A program made the translations under genes and the position numbers. From Candidatus Accumulibacter affinis (GTDB taxonomy: Bacteria > Pseudomonadota > Gammaproteobacteria > Burkholderiales > Rhodocyclaceae), in assembly GCA_016713625.1 (NCBI GenBank), contig JADJOT010000010.1, positions 124,001-188,000 on the forward strand: a DNA stretch of 64,000 nt. The letters run 5' to 3'. Position 1 is the first letter of the stretch, and the number at the start of each line of letters is the position of its first letter. Under the pieces are notes generated by a model that saw nothing but the letters and a program-made list of their open reading frames with translations, was not told where the DNA came from and did no database searches. Shown here one piece after another: positions 1-7,183 of this stretch.

Positions 1-341
1 AGAGAAGCGGAAGTTACCGTGCAACGGCGCGTGCAGAGCAAAAGCAAAAAGGCCGGGAGCCGGAATGGTTTTTCCGGCCCAGTCGTGTACGACGCGTCGG
101 TCGCGGCTGGCGAAAAGCGAGCCCAGTGCAGAAGGGTGAGAACAGCATGCTAGGCGTGGGTACTACAAGGTTGTCAGGGTTTGTGTAATTATGCCACAGG
201 TCCGGTGTGCACCAACGGTCGATTGGCAAGTGCTGTGCCTGCCCTGGCGCTATGGCCCCGGGTAACCCTTCGGTAACGAAATGACCACTGGCAAGGCAGG
301 CGCAGCTGCCGTGGCTGGAACCTCTTGAGGAGAGATGAATC
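1..341. other. Leader region upstream of maeB
   Basis: No convincing gene is visible on either strand. The stretch ends in a purine-rich ribosome-binding site (GAGGAGAG, 327-334) seven bases before the maeB start. An AT-rich patch near 171-192 could hold a promoter, but no correctly spaced -35/-10 pair is visible, so none is called. Confidence 0.5.
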
Positions 342-2642
342 ATGAACAACGAAAAAGACCAGTTGCGTACGGCTGCCCTGTTCTACCATCGGCATCCCAA
401 GCCCGGCAAGGTGTCGATACAGCCAACCAAGCAACTCGCCAACCAGTACGACCTGTCGATGGCCTACTCTCCCGGCGTGGCCGCGGCCTGCGAAGAGATC
501 GTCGCTTTTCCGGCCGAGGCAAGCACACTCACGTCGCGTGCCAACCTGGTCGGCGTCATCACCAATGGCACCGCGGTGTTGGGCCTCGGAGCGATCGGCC
601 CGCTGGCCGCCAAGCCGGTGATGGAAGGCAAGGCGGTGCTGTTCAAGAAATTCGCCAACATCGATGTGTTCGATCTCGAAATCGAAGAGCGTGACCCGGA
701 CCGTCTGGTCGAGATCATCGCTTCGCTGGAGCCCACGTTTGGCGGCATCAACCTTGAAGACATCAAGGCGCCGGAGTGCTTCTACGTCGAGAAGAAGCTT
801 CGCGAGCGAATGAAGATCCCGGTCTTTCATGATGATCAGCACGGAACGGCGATCGTCGTTGGCGCGGCCATTCTCAACGGCCTGTTTCTGCAGGACAAGA
901 AACTCGATCAGGTCAAGGTGGTGACCTCGGGCGCCGGTGCCGCTGCGCTGGCCTGTCTGGACCTGCTGGTGATGCTTGGGATCCCGGTAGAGAATATCTG
1001 GGTGACCGACATCAAGGGGCTGGTCTATGAAGGCCGCGTCGAGGACATGGACGAGATCAAGGGGCGCTATGCGAAACGGACCGATGCCCGTAGCCTGGCA
1101 GAGGTCATCGAAGGGGCCGATGTCTTCCTCGGCCTCTCGGCCGGCGGCGTCCTCAAAAAGGAAATGGTGGCGACGATGGCACCGGCGCCCCTGATCATGG
1201 CGCTGGCCAACCCCAACCCGGAAATTCGGCCGGAGGACGTGCATGCGGTGCGTAGCGATGCGATCGTTGCCACCGGTCGTTCCGACTACCCGAACCAGGT
1301 CAACAATGTGCTGTGCTTTCCATTCATTTTTCGCGGCGCGCTCGATGTCGGGGCGACCACGATCACCGAAGCGATGAAGCTGGCGGCCGTCCGGGCCATT
1401 TCCGAGCTGGCGCGTGTCGAGCAATCGGAAGTGGCGGTCAAGGCCTACGGCGAAGAGCACTCCAACTTCGGTCCGGAGTACCTGATTCCAAATCCTTTTG
1501 ATCCGCGCCTGATCAGCATGATCGCGCCGGCAGTTGCCGAAGCCGCCATGGAATCCGGCGTCGCGACCAGGCCAATCAAGGATCTCGAGGCCTACCGCGA
1601 CAGCCTGGACGAATTCGTCTATCACTTCGGCTTGATCATGAAGCCGGTTTTCTCGCAGGCCAAGCAGGCGCCGCGGCGCATCGTTTTCGCCGAAGGCGAG
1701 GACGACCGGGTGCTGCGTGCCGTGCAGGTGATTGTCGATGAAGGGATCGCCAGACCGATCCTGATCGGCGACCCGCGCGACATCGAGTGCAGGCTCGAGG
1801 CACTGAACCTGCGCGTGTCCGCGGGGGCCGACTTCGACATCGTCTACGCGGACAACAACGAGTTTTTTGACGCGCATTTTGACCCTTACTGGAAGGAATA
1901 CCGGCGGTTGATGGAGCGCAAGGGCGTTTCCGCCGACTTTGCCAGGCGCGAGGTGCGGCGTCGCGCCTCGTTGTTCGGCGCGATGATGGTGCATATGGGC
2001 GACGCCGACGGTCTCATCTGCGGTACCTTCGGTCGCCACGCTGTGCATCGTCAATATGTCGAGAATGTCATCGGCCTGGCACCGGGAGTGCGTAATCTTT
2101 ATGCGATGAGTTTGTTGGTGCTGCCAGACCGTACCCTGTTCATCGCCGATACCTACATCAGCCATGACCCGTCGGCGGATCAGCTGGCCGACATGACGTT
2201 GCTGGCAGCCGACGAGGTCCGCCGTTTTGGTGTGACGCCGCGCGTCGCTCTGCTTTCGCATTCGTCTTTTGGTTCCGACGATACGCCCACTGCGTTGAAG
2301 ATGCGAGAAGCCCTGCGGCTGCTGCGGGAACGTGCGCCGCGGCTCGAGGTCGAGGGTGAAATGCACGGCGACGCCGCGCTCGACGAACACATCCGTCAGC
2401 GTGTTTTTCCCAGTGATGCGCGCCTCAAGGGGCCGGCCAATCTGCTGATCATGCCCACTCTCGATGCGGCCAACATTTCCTTCAACCTGCTGAAGATCGC
2501 TTCCGGCGACAACCTGACGATCGGGCCGATTCTCCTCGGGGCGGCGCAACCCGTGCATATCCTGACTTCGACGGCGACCGTCCGCCGTATTGTCAACATG
2601 ACCGCACTGACGGTCGTTGACAAGCTGATGAATGAGCGTTAG
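342..2642 (+). CDS. maeB: NADP-dependent malic enzyme with C-terminal phosphotransacetylase-like domain (MaeB type)
   Basis: Oxidatively decarboxylates malate to pyruvate with reduction of NADP, supplying NADPH and pyruvate in the cytosol. The 766-residue protein has the size and two-part layout of bacterial MaeB. Residues 1 to about 425 form the malic enzyme domain, with the DDQHGTAIV segment and an NAD(P)-binding stretch around TSGAGAAALACL. Residues from about 430 to the end resemble phosphate acetyltransferase (RIVFAEGEDDRVLRA near its start). In studied MaeB proteins this second domain is regulatory, responding to acetyl-CoA, rather than catalytic. ATG at 342 is preferred over the out-of-frame ATG at 335 because it follows a good Shine-Dalgarno sequence and opens the full family length. 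About 100 bases separate it from the patatin gene, so cotranscription is possible. Confidence 0.96.
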   Translation: MNNEKDQLRTAALFYHRHPKPGKVSIQPTKQLANQYDLSMAYSPGVAAACEEIVAFPAEASTLTSRANLVGVITNGTAVLGLGAIGPLAAKPVMEGKAVLFKKFANIDVFDLEIEERDPDRLVEIIASLEPTFGGINLEDIKAPECFYVEKKLRERMKIPVFHDDQHGTAIVVGAAILNGLFLQDKKLDQVKVVTSGAGAAALACLDLLVMLGIPVENIWVTDIKGLVYEGRVEDMDEIKGRYAKRTDARSLAEVIEGADVFLGLSAGGVLKKEMVATMAPAPLIMALANPNPEIRPEDVHAVRSDAIVATGRSDYPNQVNNVLCFPFIFRGALDVGATTITEAMKLAAVRAISELARVEQSEVAVKAYGEEHSNFGPEYLIPNPFDPRLISMIAPAVAEAAMESGVATRPIKDLEAYRDSLDEFVYHFGLIMKPVFSQAKQAPRRIVFAEGEDDRVLRAVQVIVDEGIARPILIGDPRDIECRLEALNLRVSAGADFDIVYADNNEFFDAHFDPYWKEYRRLMERKGVSADFARREVRRRASLFGAMMVHMGDADGLICGTFGRHAVHRQYVENVIGLAPGVRNLYAMSLLVLPDRTLFIADTYISHDPSADQLADMTLLAADEVRRFGVTPRVALLSHSSFGSDDTPTALKMREALRLLRERAPRLEVEGEMHGDAALDEHIRQRVFPSDARLKGPANLLIMPTLDAANISFNLLKIASGDNLTIGPILLGAAQPVHILTSTATVRRIVNMTALTVVDKLMNER

Positions 2643-2747
2643 CGAAGCCTTGCTGGCCGCTGGTCATCGGCTCCGTCGGACGCCTTGCAGCCACCCGGCA
2701 GGCATCAAGCCGATGCCTGATTCGGTCAGCGGACATCGTTAGGCAGC

Positions 2748-3881
2748 GTGGCAAACAGGAGAACCGCGCTGGTCCTCGGTGGTGGGGGGGCGCGCGCCGC
2801 GTATCAGGTGGGGGTTCTGCAGGCCATTCGTGAATTGCTCGGCGACTCCGCCGAGAACCCGTTTCCGATTCTTTGTGGGACCTCTGCGGGTGCCGTCAAC
2901 GCGACGACCCTGGCGTGTTACGCCAACCACTTCGGTACGGCTGTCGAAGCCCTGGCGGCCGTCTGGGGCGACATGCACGCGGGGCAGATCTATCGGGCCG
3001 ATCCGATCGGGGTCGCTATCGCCAGCGGGCGATGGCTGGCCGCCCTCCTGCTGGGTTGGGCGATCGGGCGCAGTCCGCGTTCGCTGTTTGATAACCAACC
3101 GCTGCGGAAACTTCTGCAAGAGAAGCTCGATTTCGGCAACATCGAGCGCTCGATCGTGAAGGGCTCGTTGTACGCGGTAAGCATTACGGCGTCAGGCTAC
3201 ACCAGCGGTGATGGCGTCAGTTTTTTTCAGGCGCATCCAGAGGTCGAGAGATGGCGCCGCACGCAGCGTTCTGGCTGTCGTACAGCGCTGTCGGTGGAGC
3301 ATCTGATGGCCTCGAGCGCGATTCCGTTCATCTTTCCGGCGGTACACCTCGACCGCGAGTACTTTGGCGACGGATCGATGCGCCAGTTGGCACCGATCTC
3401 GCCAGCAATCCATCTGGGTGCGGAGAAGATCCTGGTCATTGGTGTCGGACAACCAAGCATTCCGACGCAGCGTCAAAGTTCCCGGGTCTATCCGACGCTG
3501 GCGCAGATTGCCGGGCATGCCCTTTCTTCAATCTTTCTGGATGGCCTGGCGGTTGACGTGGAGCGCATGGAGCGAATCAACCACACGCTCTCGGTGATCC
3601 CGGCGGATTTCAGGGCGCGCGGCGGCATTTCCTTGCGGTCGGTGCAATCGCTGGTGATCAGCCCGTCCGAGCGTCTTGACTACCTGGCTACGCGTCACGC
3701 TGGATCGCTGCCCCTGGCAGTGAGAGCCCTGCTGCGCGGCCTCGGGGCGATGAATCGGCGTGGCGGCGCCTTGATCAGTTATCTTCTCTTCGAACAGTCT
3801 TACACGCGCGCCTTGATCGATCTCGGGTACCAGGACGCGATGCTTCGTCGAGAAGAGGTTCGGGCTTTTCTTGACTCGTGA
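2748..3881 (+). CDS. Patatin-like phospholipase (RssA-type)
   Basis: A predicted serine acyl hydrolase of the patatin family, acting on membrane or neutral lipids. The N-terminus has the glycine-rich oxyanion loop LGGGGARAAY. The nucleophile elbow GTSAG places the catalytic serine near residue 46, and the partner aspartate lies in the DGS motif near residue 208, so the Ser-Asp dyad is intact. At 377 residues it is longer than the minimal domain; the C-terminal third is less conserved. The start is GTG, chosen because the oxyanion loop begins about ten residues later. No signal peptide is evident, so it probably acts at the cytoplasmic face of the membrane. The substrate cannot be read from sequence. 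Confidence 0.88.
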   Translation: MANRRTALVLGGGGARAAYQVGVLQAIRELLGDSAENPFPILCGTSAGAVNATTLACYANHFGTAVEALAAVWGDMHAGQIYRADPIGVAIASGRWLAALLLGWAIGRSPRSLFDNQPLRKLLQEKLDFGNIERSIVKGSLYAVSITASGYTSGDGVSFFQAHPEVERWRRTQRSGCRTALSVEHLMASSAIPFIFPAVHLDREYFGDGSMRQLAPISPAIHLGAEKILVIGVGQPSIPTQRQSSRVYPTLAQIAGHALSSIFLDGLAVDVERMERINHTLSVIPADFRARGGISLRSVQSLVISPSERLDYLATRHAGSLPLAVRALLRGLGAMNRRGGALISYLLFEQSYTRALIDLGYQDAMLRREEVRAFLDS

Positions 3882-3998
3882 ACCCGCATCATGTGCTACA
3901 TTATATATTCGTTGTATGTACCTCTTTTTCATCACCTATGGTTCCGGTTGGCGGACTGCTGTAGAATTGTCAAAAACTGAATCGTGCAGGAGGTTGTG

Positions 3999-5228
3999 AT
4001 GCGGATCACCCTGAAGGCAGCGCTCTTGGTGGGCGCCATGGTAGGTACGGCGATGACGCCGATGGAAGCTGTGCATGCGACCGACAAGAGCAAGGACAAG
4101 GCTGCATCGCAGAAGAGCAAAGCGGCCCCGGCCGCACAGAAGTCTGTGGTCAAGCCGGTGGCCCAGAAGGATAAAGTCGCTCCAGCTTCCCGCAAGGACG
4201 CCAGTAGGTCAGTAGCAAGCAAGAGTGAGCTGAAGCCCGGCGCTGGCAAGAGCAAGACGGCGTTGGCCCGGCAGGGCGCGGTCGCACCCGCGGCCCATAA
4301 GGACAAAACCGGACCCCGGGTAGCCAAGGCCAAGGTCGCGCCAGTGGCCCGCCACAGCAGGTACGTTGCTGCGCCAACCAGCAACGGTCTGGCACAGGCC
4401 ATCCACAAGAAGAATCTGACTCGCGTGCTGGCCAGTAATTTCGACATCTGGCAGGAACCCGGACAGCTGGCCGTTCAATCGGGATCAGCGCTGGTGATCG
4501 CGCAAGACGGTGGTGAGCCGCTATACGAGAAGAACGCCAATGCCGTGGTGCCGATCGCCTCGATCACCAAGCTGATGACGGCGATGGTGGTCCTCGACAG
4601 CATGCCCAACCTGCAGGCGACGATCTCGATCAGCGACGAAGATGTCGACTACCTGCGCGGTAGCCGTTCGCGCCTCGGAGTGGGTACGGTGATCACGCGC
4701 GAGACCGCCTTGCTGCTGGCTCTGATGTCTTCCGAGAATCGTGCGGCCAATTCACTTGGACGTCATTACCCTGGCGGCTTGCCCGCGTTTGTGGCGGCGA
4801 TGAACCGCAAGGCGCTGTCGCTCGGGATGACCAGTTCGCAGTTTGCGGATCCCACCGGTTTGAACAGCAACAACGTTTCGACGGCGCACGATCTGGCGCG
4901 TATGGTGGCGGCCGCACATCGCTACCCCTTGATTCGCGAATTCTCGACTACTCCTGGTGTGCGGGCTGAAGTAAGGGGTCGTGAACTCGATTTCCACAAT
5001 ACCAATCAACTGGTCAGCAGCCCGACCTGGGAGATCGGATTGTCGAAGACCGGGTATATTCAGGAAGCAGGCAAATGTCTGGTGATGCAGGCGCGCGTTG
5101 CCGACAAGCCGGTGGTGATCGTGCTGCTGGATTCGGCCGGCAAGCAGACGCGCATTGGCGACGCCAATCGTATCAAGCGCTGGATGGAGAGTGCGACCGC
5201 CGCGGGTCGGCTGCCAACGCGCGTCTGA
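3999..5228 (+). CDS. pbpG: Serine-type D-Ala-D-Ala endopeptidase, PbpG/PBP7 family, with long Lys/Ala-rich extension
   Basis: A peptidase S11 enzyme expected to cleave D-Ala-meso-DAP crosslinks in the periplasm. All three active-site motifs are present: SxxK as SITK (serine near residue 188), SxN as SEN in LMSSENRAANS, and KTG in GLSKTGYIQ. A signal peptide of about 28 residues precedes a roughly 100-residue Lys/Ala/Pro-rich low-complexity segment that spaces the catalytic domain from the membrane. AGGAGG at 3988-3993 sits five bases before ATG 3999, so this start is favoured over an in-frame GTG at 3984. A strong hairpin terminator follows the gene. The exact substrate (endopeptidase versus carboxypeptidase) is inferred from family resemblance. 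Confidence 0.92.
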   Translation: MRITLKAALLVGAMVGTAMTPMEAVHATDKSKDKAASQKSKAAPAAQKSVVKPVAQKDKVAPASRKDASRSVASKSELKPGAGKSKTALARQGAVAPAAHKDKTGPRVAKAKVAPVARHSRYVAAPTSNGLAQAIHKKNLTRVLASNFDIWQEPGQLAVQSGSALVIAQDGGEPLYEKNANAVVPIASITKLMTAMVVLDSMPNLQATISISDEDVDYLRGSRSRLGVGTVITRETALLLALMSSENRAANSLGRHYPGGLPAFVAAMNRKALSLGMTSSQFADPTGLNSNNVSTAHDLARMVAAAHRYPLIREFSTTPGVRAEVRGRELDFHNTNQLVSSPTWEIGLSKTGYIQEAGKCLVMQARVADKPVVIVLLDSAGKQTRIGDANRIKRWMESATAAGRLPTRV

Positions 5229-5246
5229 GCGAGTTCACGGACTGCC

Positions 5247-5273
5247 AGCCACGGTGCGCCGTGGCTTTTTTTT
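5247..5273 (+). terminator. Rho-independent terminator of pbpG
   Basis: A perfect 8-bp stem (AGCCACGG / CCGTGGCT) with a TGCG loop is followed directly by a run of eight T. It lies 18 bases past the pbpG stop and should insulate pbpG from the downstream cluster. Confidence 0.92.
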
Positions 5274-5306
5274 GGCTATTTATTGCCTTTGAGTATAAAC
5301 AAATAA

Positions 5307-5460
5307 GTGACCCATGATCAGGAAGAAGCGCTGGAGGTTGCTGACCGTGTGGTGGTCATGAACCGCGGGAGAATCGAGCAGATCGGCTCACCGGACGAGG
5401 TGTACGCGAGTCCGGCATCGCCTTTCGTCTATCAATTCCTGGGCAACGTCAATGTCTTTC
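5307..5460 (+). pseudogene. cysA: Truncated remnant of a CysA-type ABC transporter ATPase
   Basis: The translation begins exactly at the H-loop (VTHDQEEALEVADRVVVMN) and continues through the segment GRIEQIGSPDEVY and FLGNVNVF, which is characteristic of sulfate-importer ATPases of the CysA type. The Walker A, Q-loop, signature and Walker B parts are all missing; a TAA stop lies directly upstream of the first homologous codon. After NVNVFQ the reading frame continues to 5534 with no recognisable CysA sequence, so the regulatory C-terminal domain is also lost. It cannot be a working ATPase. It marks a deletion or rearrangement between the pbpG terminator and the next gene. No other sulfate transporter genes are in the window. 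Confidence 0.85.
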
Positions 5461-5511
5461 AGCAGACGCGCAGCGAGTCGTCGTCGGCTTTGTCTGGTAG
5501 CATGCGCTGTG

Positions 5512-5988
5512 ATGGAAATTATTCCCGCCATTAAATTCGTGACTTCCCTAACGCGAGCGGTTTTGCTCGGCATTCTTGCGACCGTCCTGCTCGTCGCCAT
5601 GGCGCATGCCCAGACCCCGGGGCCTGACCCGGCGATGGTTGCGATAGCTCACCCGGCGACGAGCGACGAGACGATCCTCCGCGCTTCGCTACGCGCCATC
5701 TTCGGCATGCGCCTGCAGAAGTGGCCTGGCGATACCCCGGTCAAGGTGTTCGTTCTCCGGGATGAAGCGCCCGAGCACGCCACCTTCAGCAAGAGCGTGC
5801 TGCAGGTTTTTCCCCAGCAATTGCGTATGGCATGGGACCGACAGGTTTTTTCGGGGCAGGGGCAATACCCCGAGCAGGTAGGTTCAACACAGGAAATGTT
5901 GTCGAGAGTGGCCGCCACCCCGGGGGCTGTCGGTTACGTCAAGGCGAGCGAGGTGACTCCGAATGTGCGTGTACTCAAGATTCGCTAG
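5512..5988 (+). CDS. Small secreted PstS-like (phosphate-binding-protein superfamily) domain protein
   Basis: A predicted exported protein of 158 residues. A hydrophobic signal segment (VLLGILATVLLVAMAHAQ) is followed by a short domain resembling the truncated periplasmic-binding-protein folds often annotated as phosphate ABC transporter substrate-binding: LRAIFGMRLQKWPGDTPVKV, then FSKSVLQVFPQQLR and VAATPGAVGYV. It is about half the length of a true PstS and is not next to pst permease genes, so a transport role is unlikely. It overlaps the following beta-barrel gene by 26 bases and heads a three-gene cluster ending in a c-di-GMP protein; I infer a ligand-presenting or sensing role. ATG 5512 is chosen because it places the signal peptide normally; an in-frame upstream start at 5452 would give an odd N-terminus. 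Confidence 0.72.
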   Translation: MEIIPAIKFVTSLTRAVLLGILATVLLVAMAHAQTPGPDPAMVAIAHPATSDETILRASLRAIFGMRLQKWPGDTPVKVFVLRDEAPEHATFSKSVLQVFPQQLRMAWDRQVFSGQGQYPEQVGSTQEMLSRVAATPGAVGYVKASEVTPNVRVLKIR

Positions 5989-7174
5989 GACCGTATCTTG
6001 CGTCGCGCTGATGGGCGTGGCCTTCCTGTGGACGGCACCGGTGTGTGCTGTCGACCTGCTCGACGGCGATTTCCAGTTGCACGGCTTTGCGTCACTGACA
6101 CTGGTGAGCACCACTGACAACAACTTCTTCGGGCACAGCGACGACCGGATCAGCAAGGATTTCACCGAAGTGGGCGTGAATGCCTCGTGGCGCCTGACTC
6201 CGGATCTGCAGTTGTCAGCCGGAGTACTCTCGCGGCAGGCGGGCGGCACTGACAATGGCAGCGTGCGACTTGATTATGGCCTGGTCGACTGGACCGCCCT
6301 GTCGCGCGAGGAGGGCCGGGGCGGCATCCGCCTGGGACGGATAAAGACTGCCTATGGCTTCTACAACACCACACGCGACGTGCCGTTTACACGACCAAGC
6401 ATCATTCTGCCGCAGTCGATCTATTTCGAGCGAACGCGCAACCTGACTGTCGCCGCCGATGGGGCGGAACTCTACGTTCAGAACTACGGCGAAGCCGGTA
6501 CCCTGTCGGCCAGCTTTGCGTACGGGCAGCCACAGACCGACAGTGAGGCCGCCAAGGTGCCTTTGGTCGGTTTGCATCGGCCCGGCAGCCTGGATTCCAG
6601 TCTGGCGCCAGATTTTCAGGTCCTCTACGAGGGATCGGGCGGGATGTACCGCCTGGGCTTCACTGCCACGCATCTTGATCTGCGCTACCAGCCAGGTTTT
6701 GGCGACGTGTTGCGGGCCGGGCGCTTCCAGTTGACGCCGTTGATTTTTTCTGCCCAGTACAACGCCGAAACCTGGAGCCTGACGAGTGAGTATGCTTTGC
6801 GTCGCTCTTCGGTCTCGGGCTTCGGTCCTTTCTTCTACAACGGCACCGCGGACGGGCGAAGCTATTATCTGCAGGGGACCTACCGACTGGCACCGCAATG
6901 GGAGGCGCTGCTGCGTTACGACGTGTATTACGCCGATTGGGGTGATCGTGACGGCAGCGATTTCGCCCGGGCAACCCGTCAACCGGCCTTCAGTCGTTTC
7001 GCCAAGGACTGGACTGCCGGGCTGCGTTTCGACGTGACGCCGCAGTTCATGCTGCGCGCCGAGGTGCATTGGGTGGATGGCACCGGTTTTCTCGCTGCGC
7101 AGGACAATCCAAACTCCGGGGCCCTGCGTCGCTACTGGGACAACTTCATGCTGCAAGCTTCTTTCCGGTTCTAG
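5963..7174 (+). CDS. Outer-membrane beta-barrel porin-like protein
   Basis: A 403-residue protein with a cleavable signal peptide (cleavage probably after APVCA, about residue 29). It then shows alternating aromatic and polar strands (FQLHGFASLTLVST, WRLTPDLQLSAGVLSR, YYLQGTYRLAPQWEALLRYD) and ends in QASFRF, with the terminal phenylalanine typical of BAM-assembled barrels. No precise porin family is recognisable; the overall look is of the phosphate/anion or general porins found next to small PstS-like proteins. Its start lies inside the preceding gene (26-base overlap) and only nine bases separate it from the GGDEF-EAL gene, so the three are almost certainly one transcript. The transported solute is unknown. 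Confidence 0.75.
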   Translation: MCVYSRFARTVSCVALMGVAFLWTAPVCAVDLLDGDFQLHGFASLTLVSTTDNNFFGHSDDRISKDFTEVGVNASWRLTPDLQLSAGVLSRQAGGTDNGSVRLDYGLVDWTALSREEGRGGIRLGRIKTAYGFYNTTRDVPFTRPSIILPQSIYFERTRNLTVAADGAELYVQNYGEAGTLSASFAYGQPQTDSEAAKVPLVGLHRPGSLDSSLAPDFQVLYEGSGGMYRLGFTATHLDLRYQPGFGDVLRAGRFQLTPLIFSAQYNAETWSLTSEYALRRSSVSGFGPFFYNGTADGRSYYLQGTYRLAPQWEALLRYDVYYADWGDRDGSDFARATRQPAFSRFAKDWTAGLRFDVTPQFMLRAEVHWVDGTGFLAAQDNPNSGALRRYWDNFMLQASFRF

Positions 7175-7183
7175 CCAGCGCAG

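Noticed and set aside
189..2558. A long open frame on the minus strand opposite maeB
   Set aside because: Its residues are dominated by His, Arg, Gln and Asp, as expected for the antisense of a high-GC gene, and no family is recognisable. The plus-strand maeB is clearly the coding frame.
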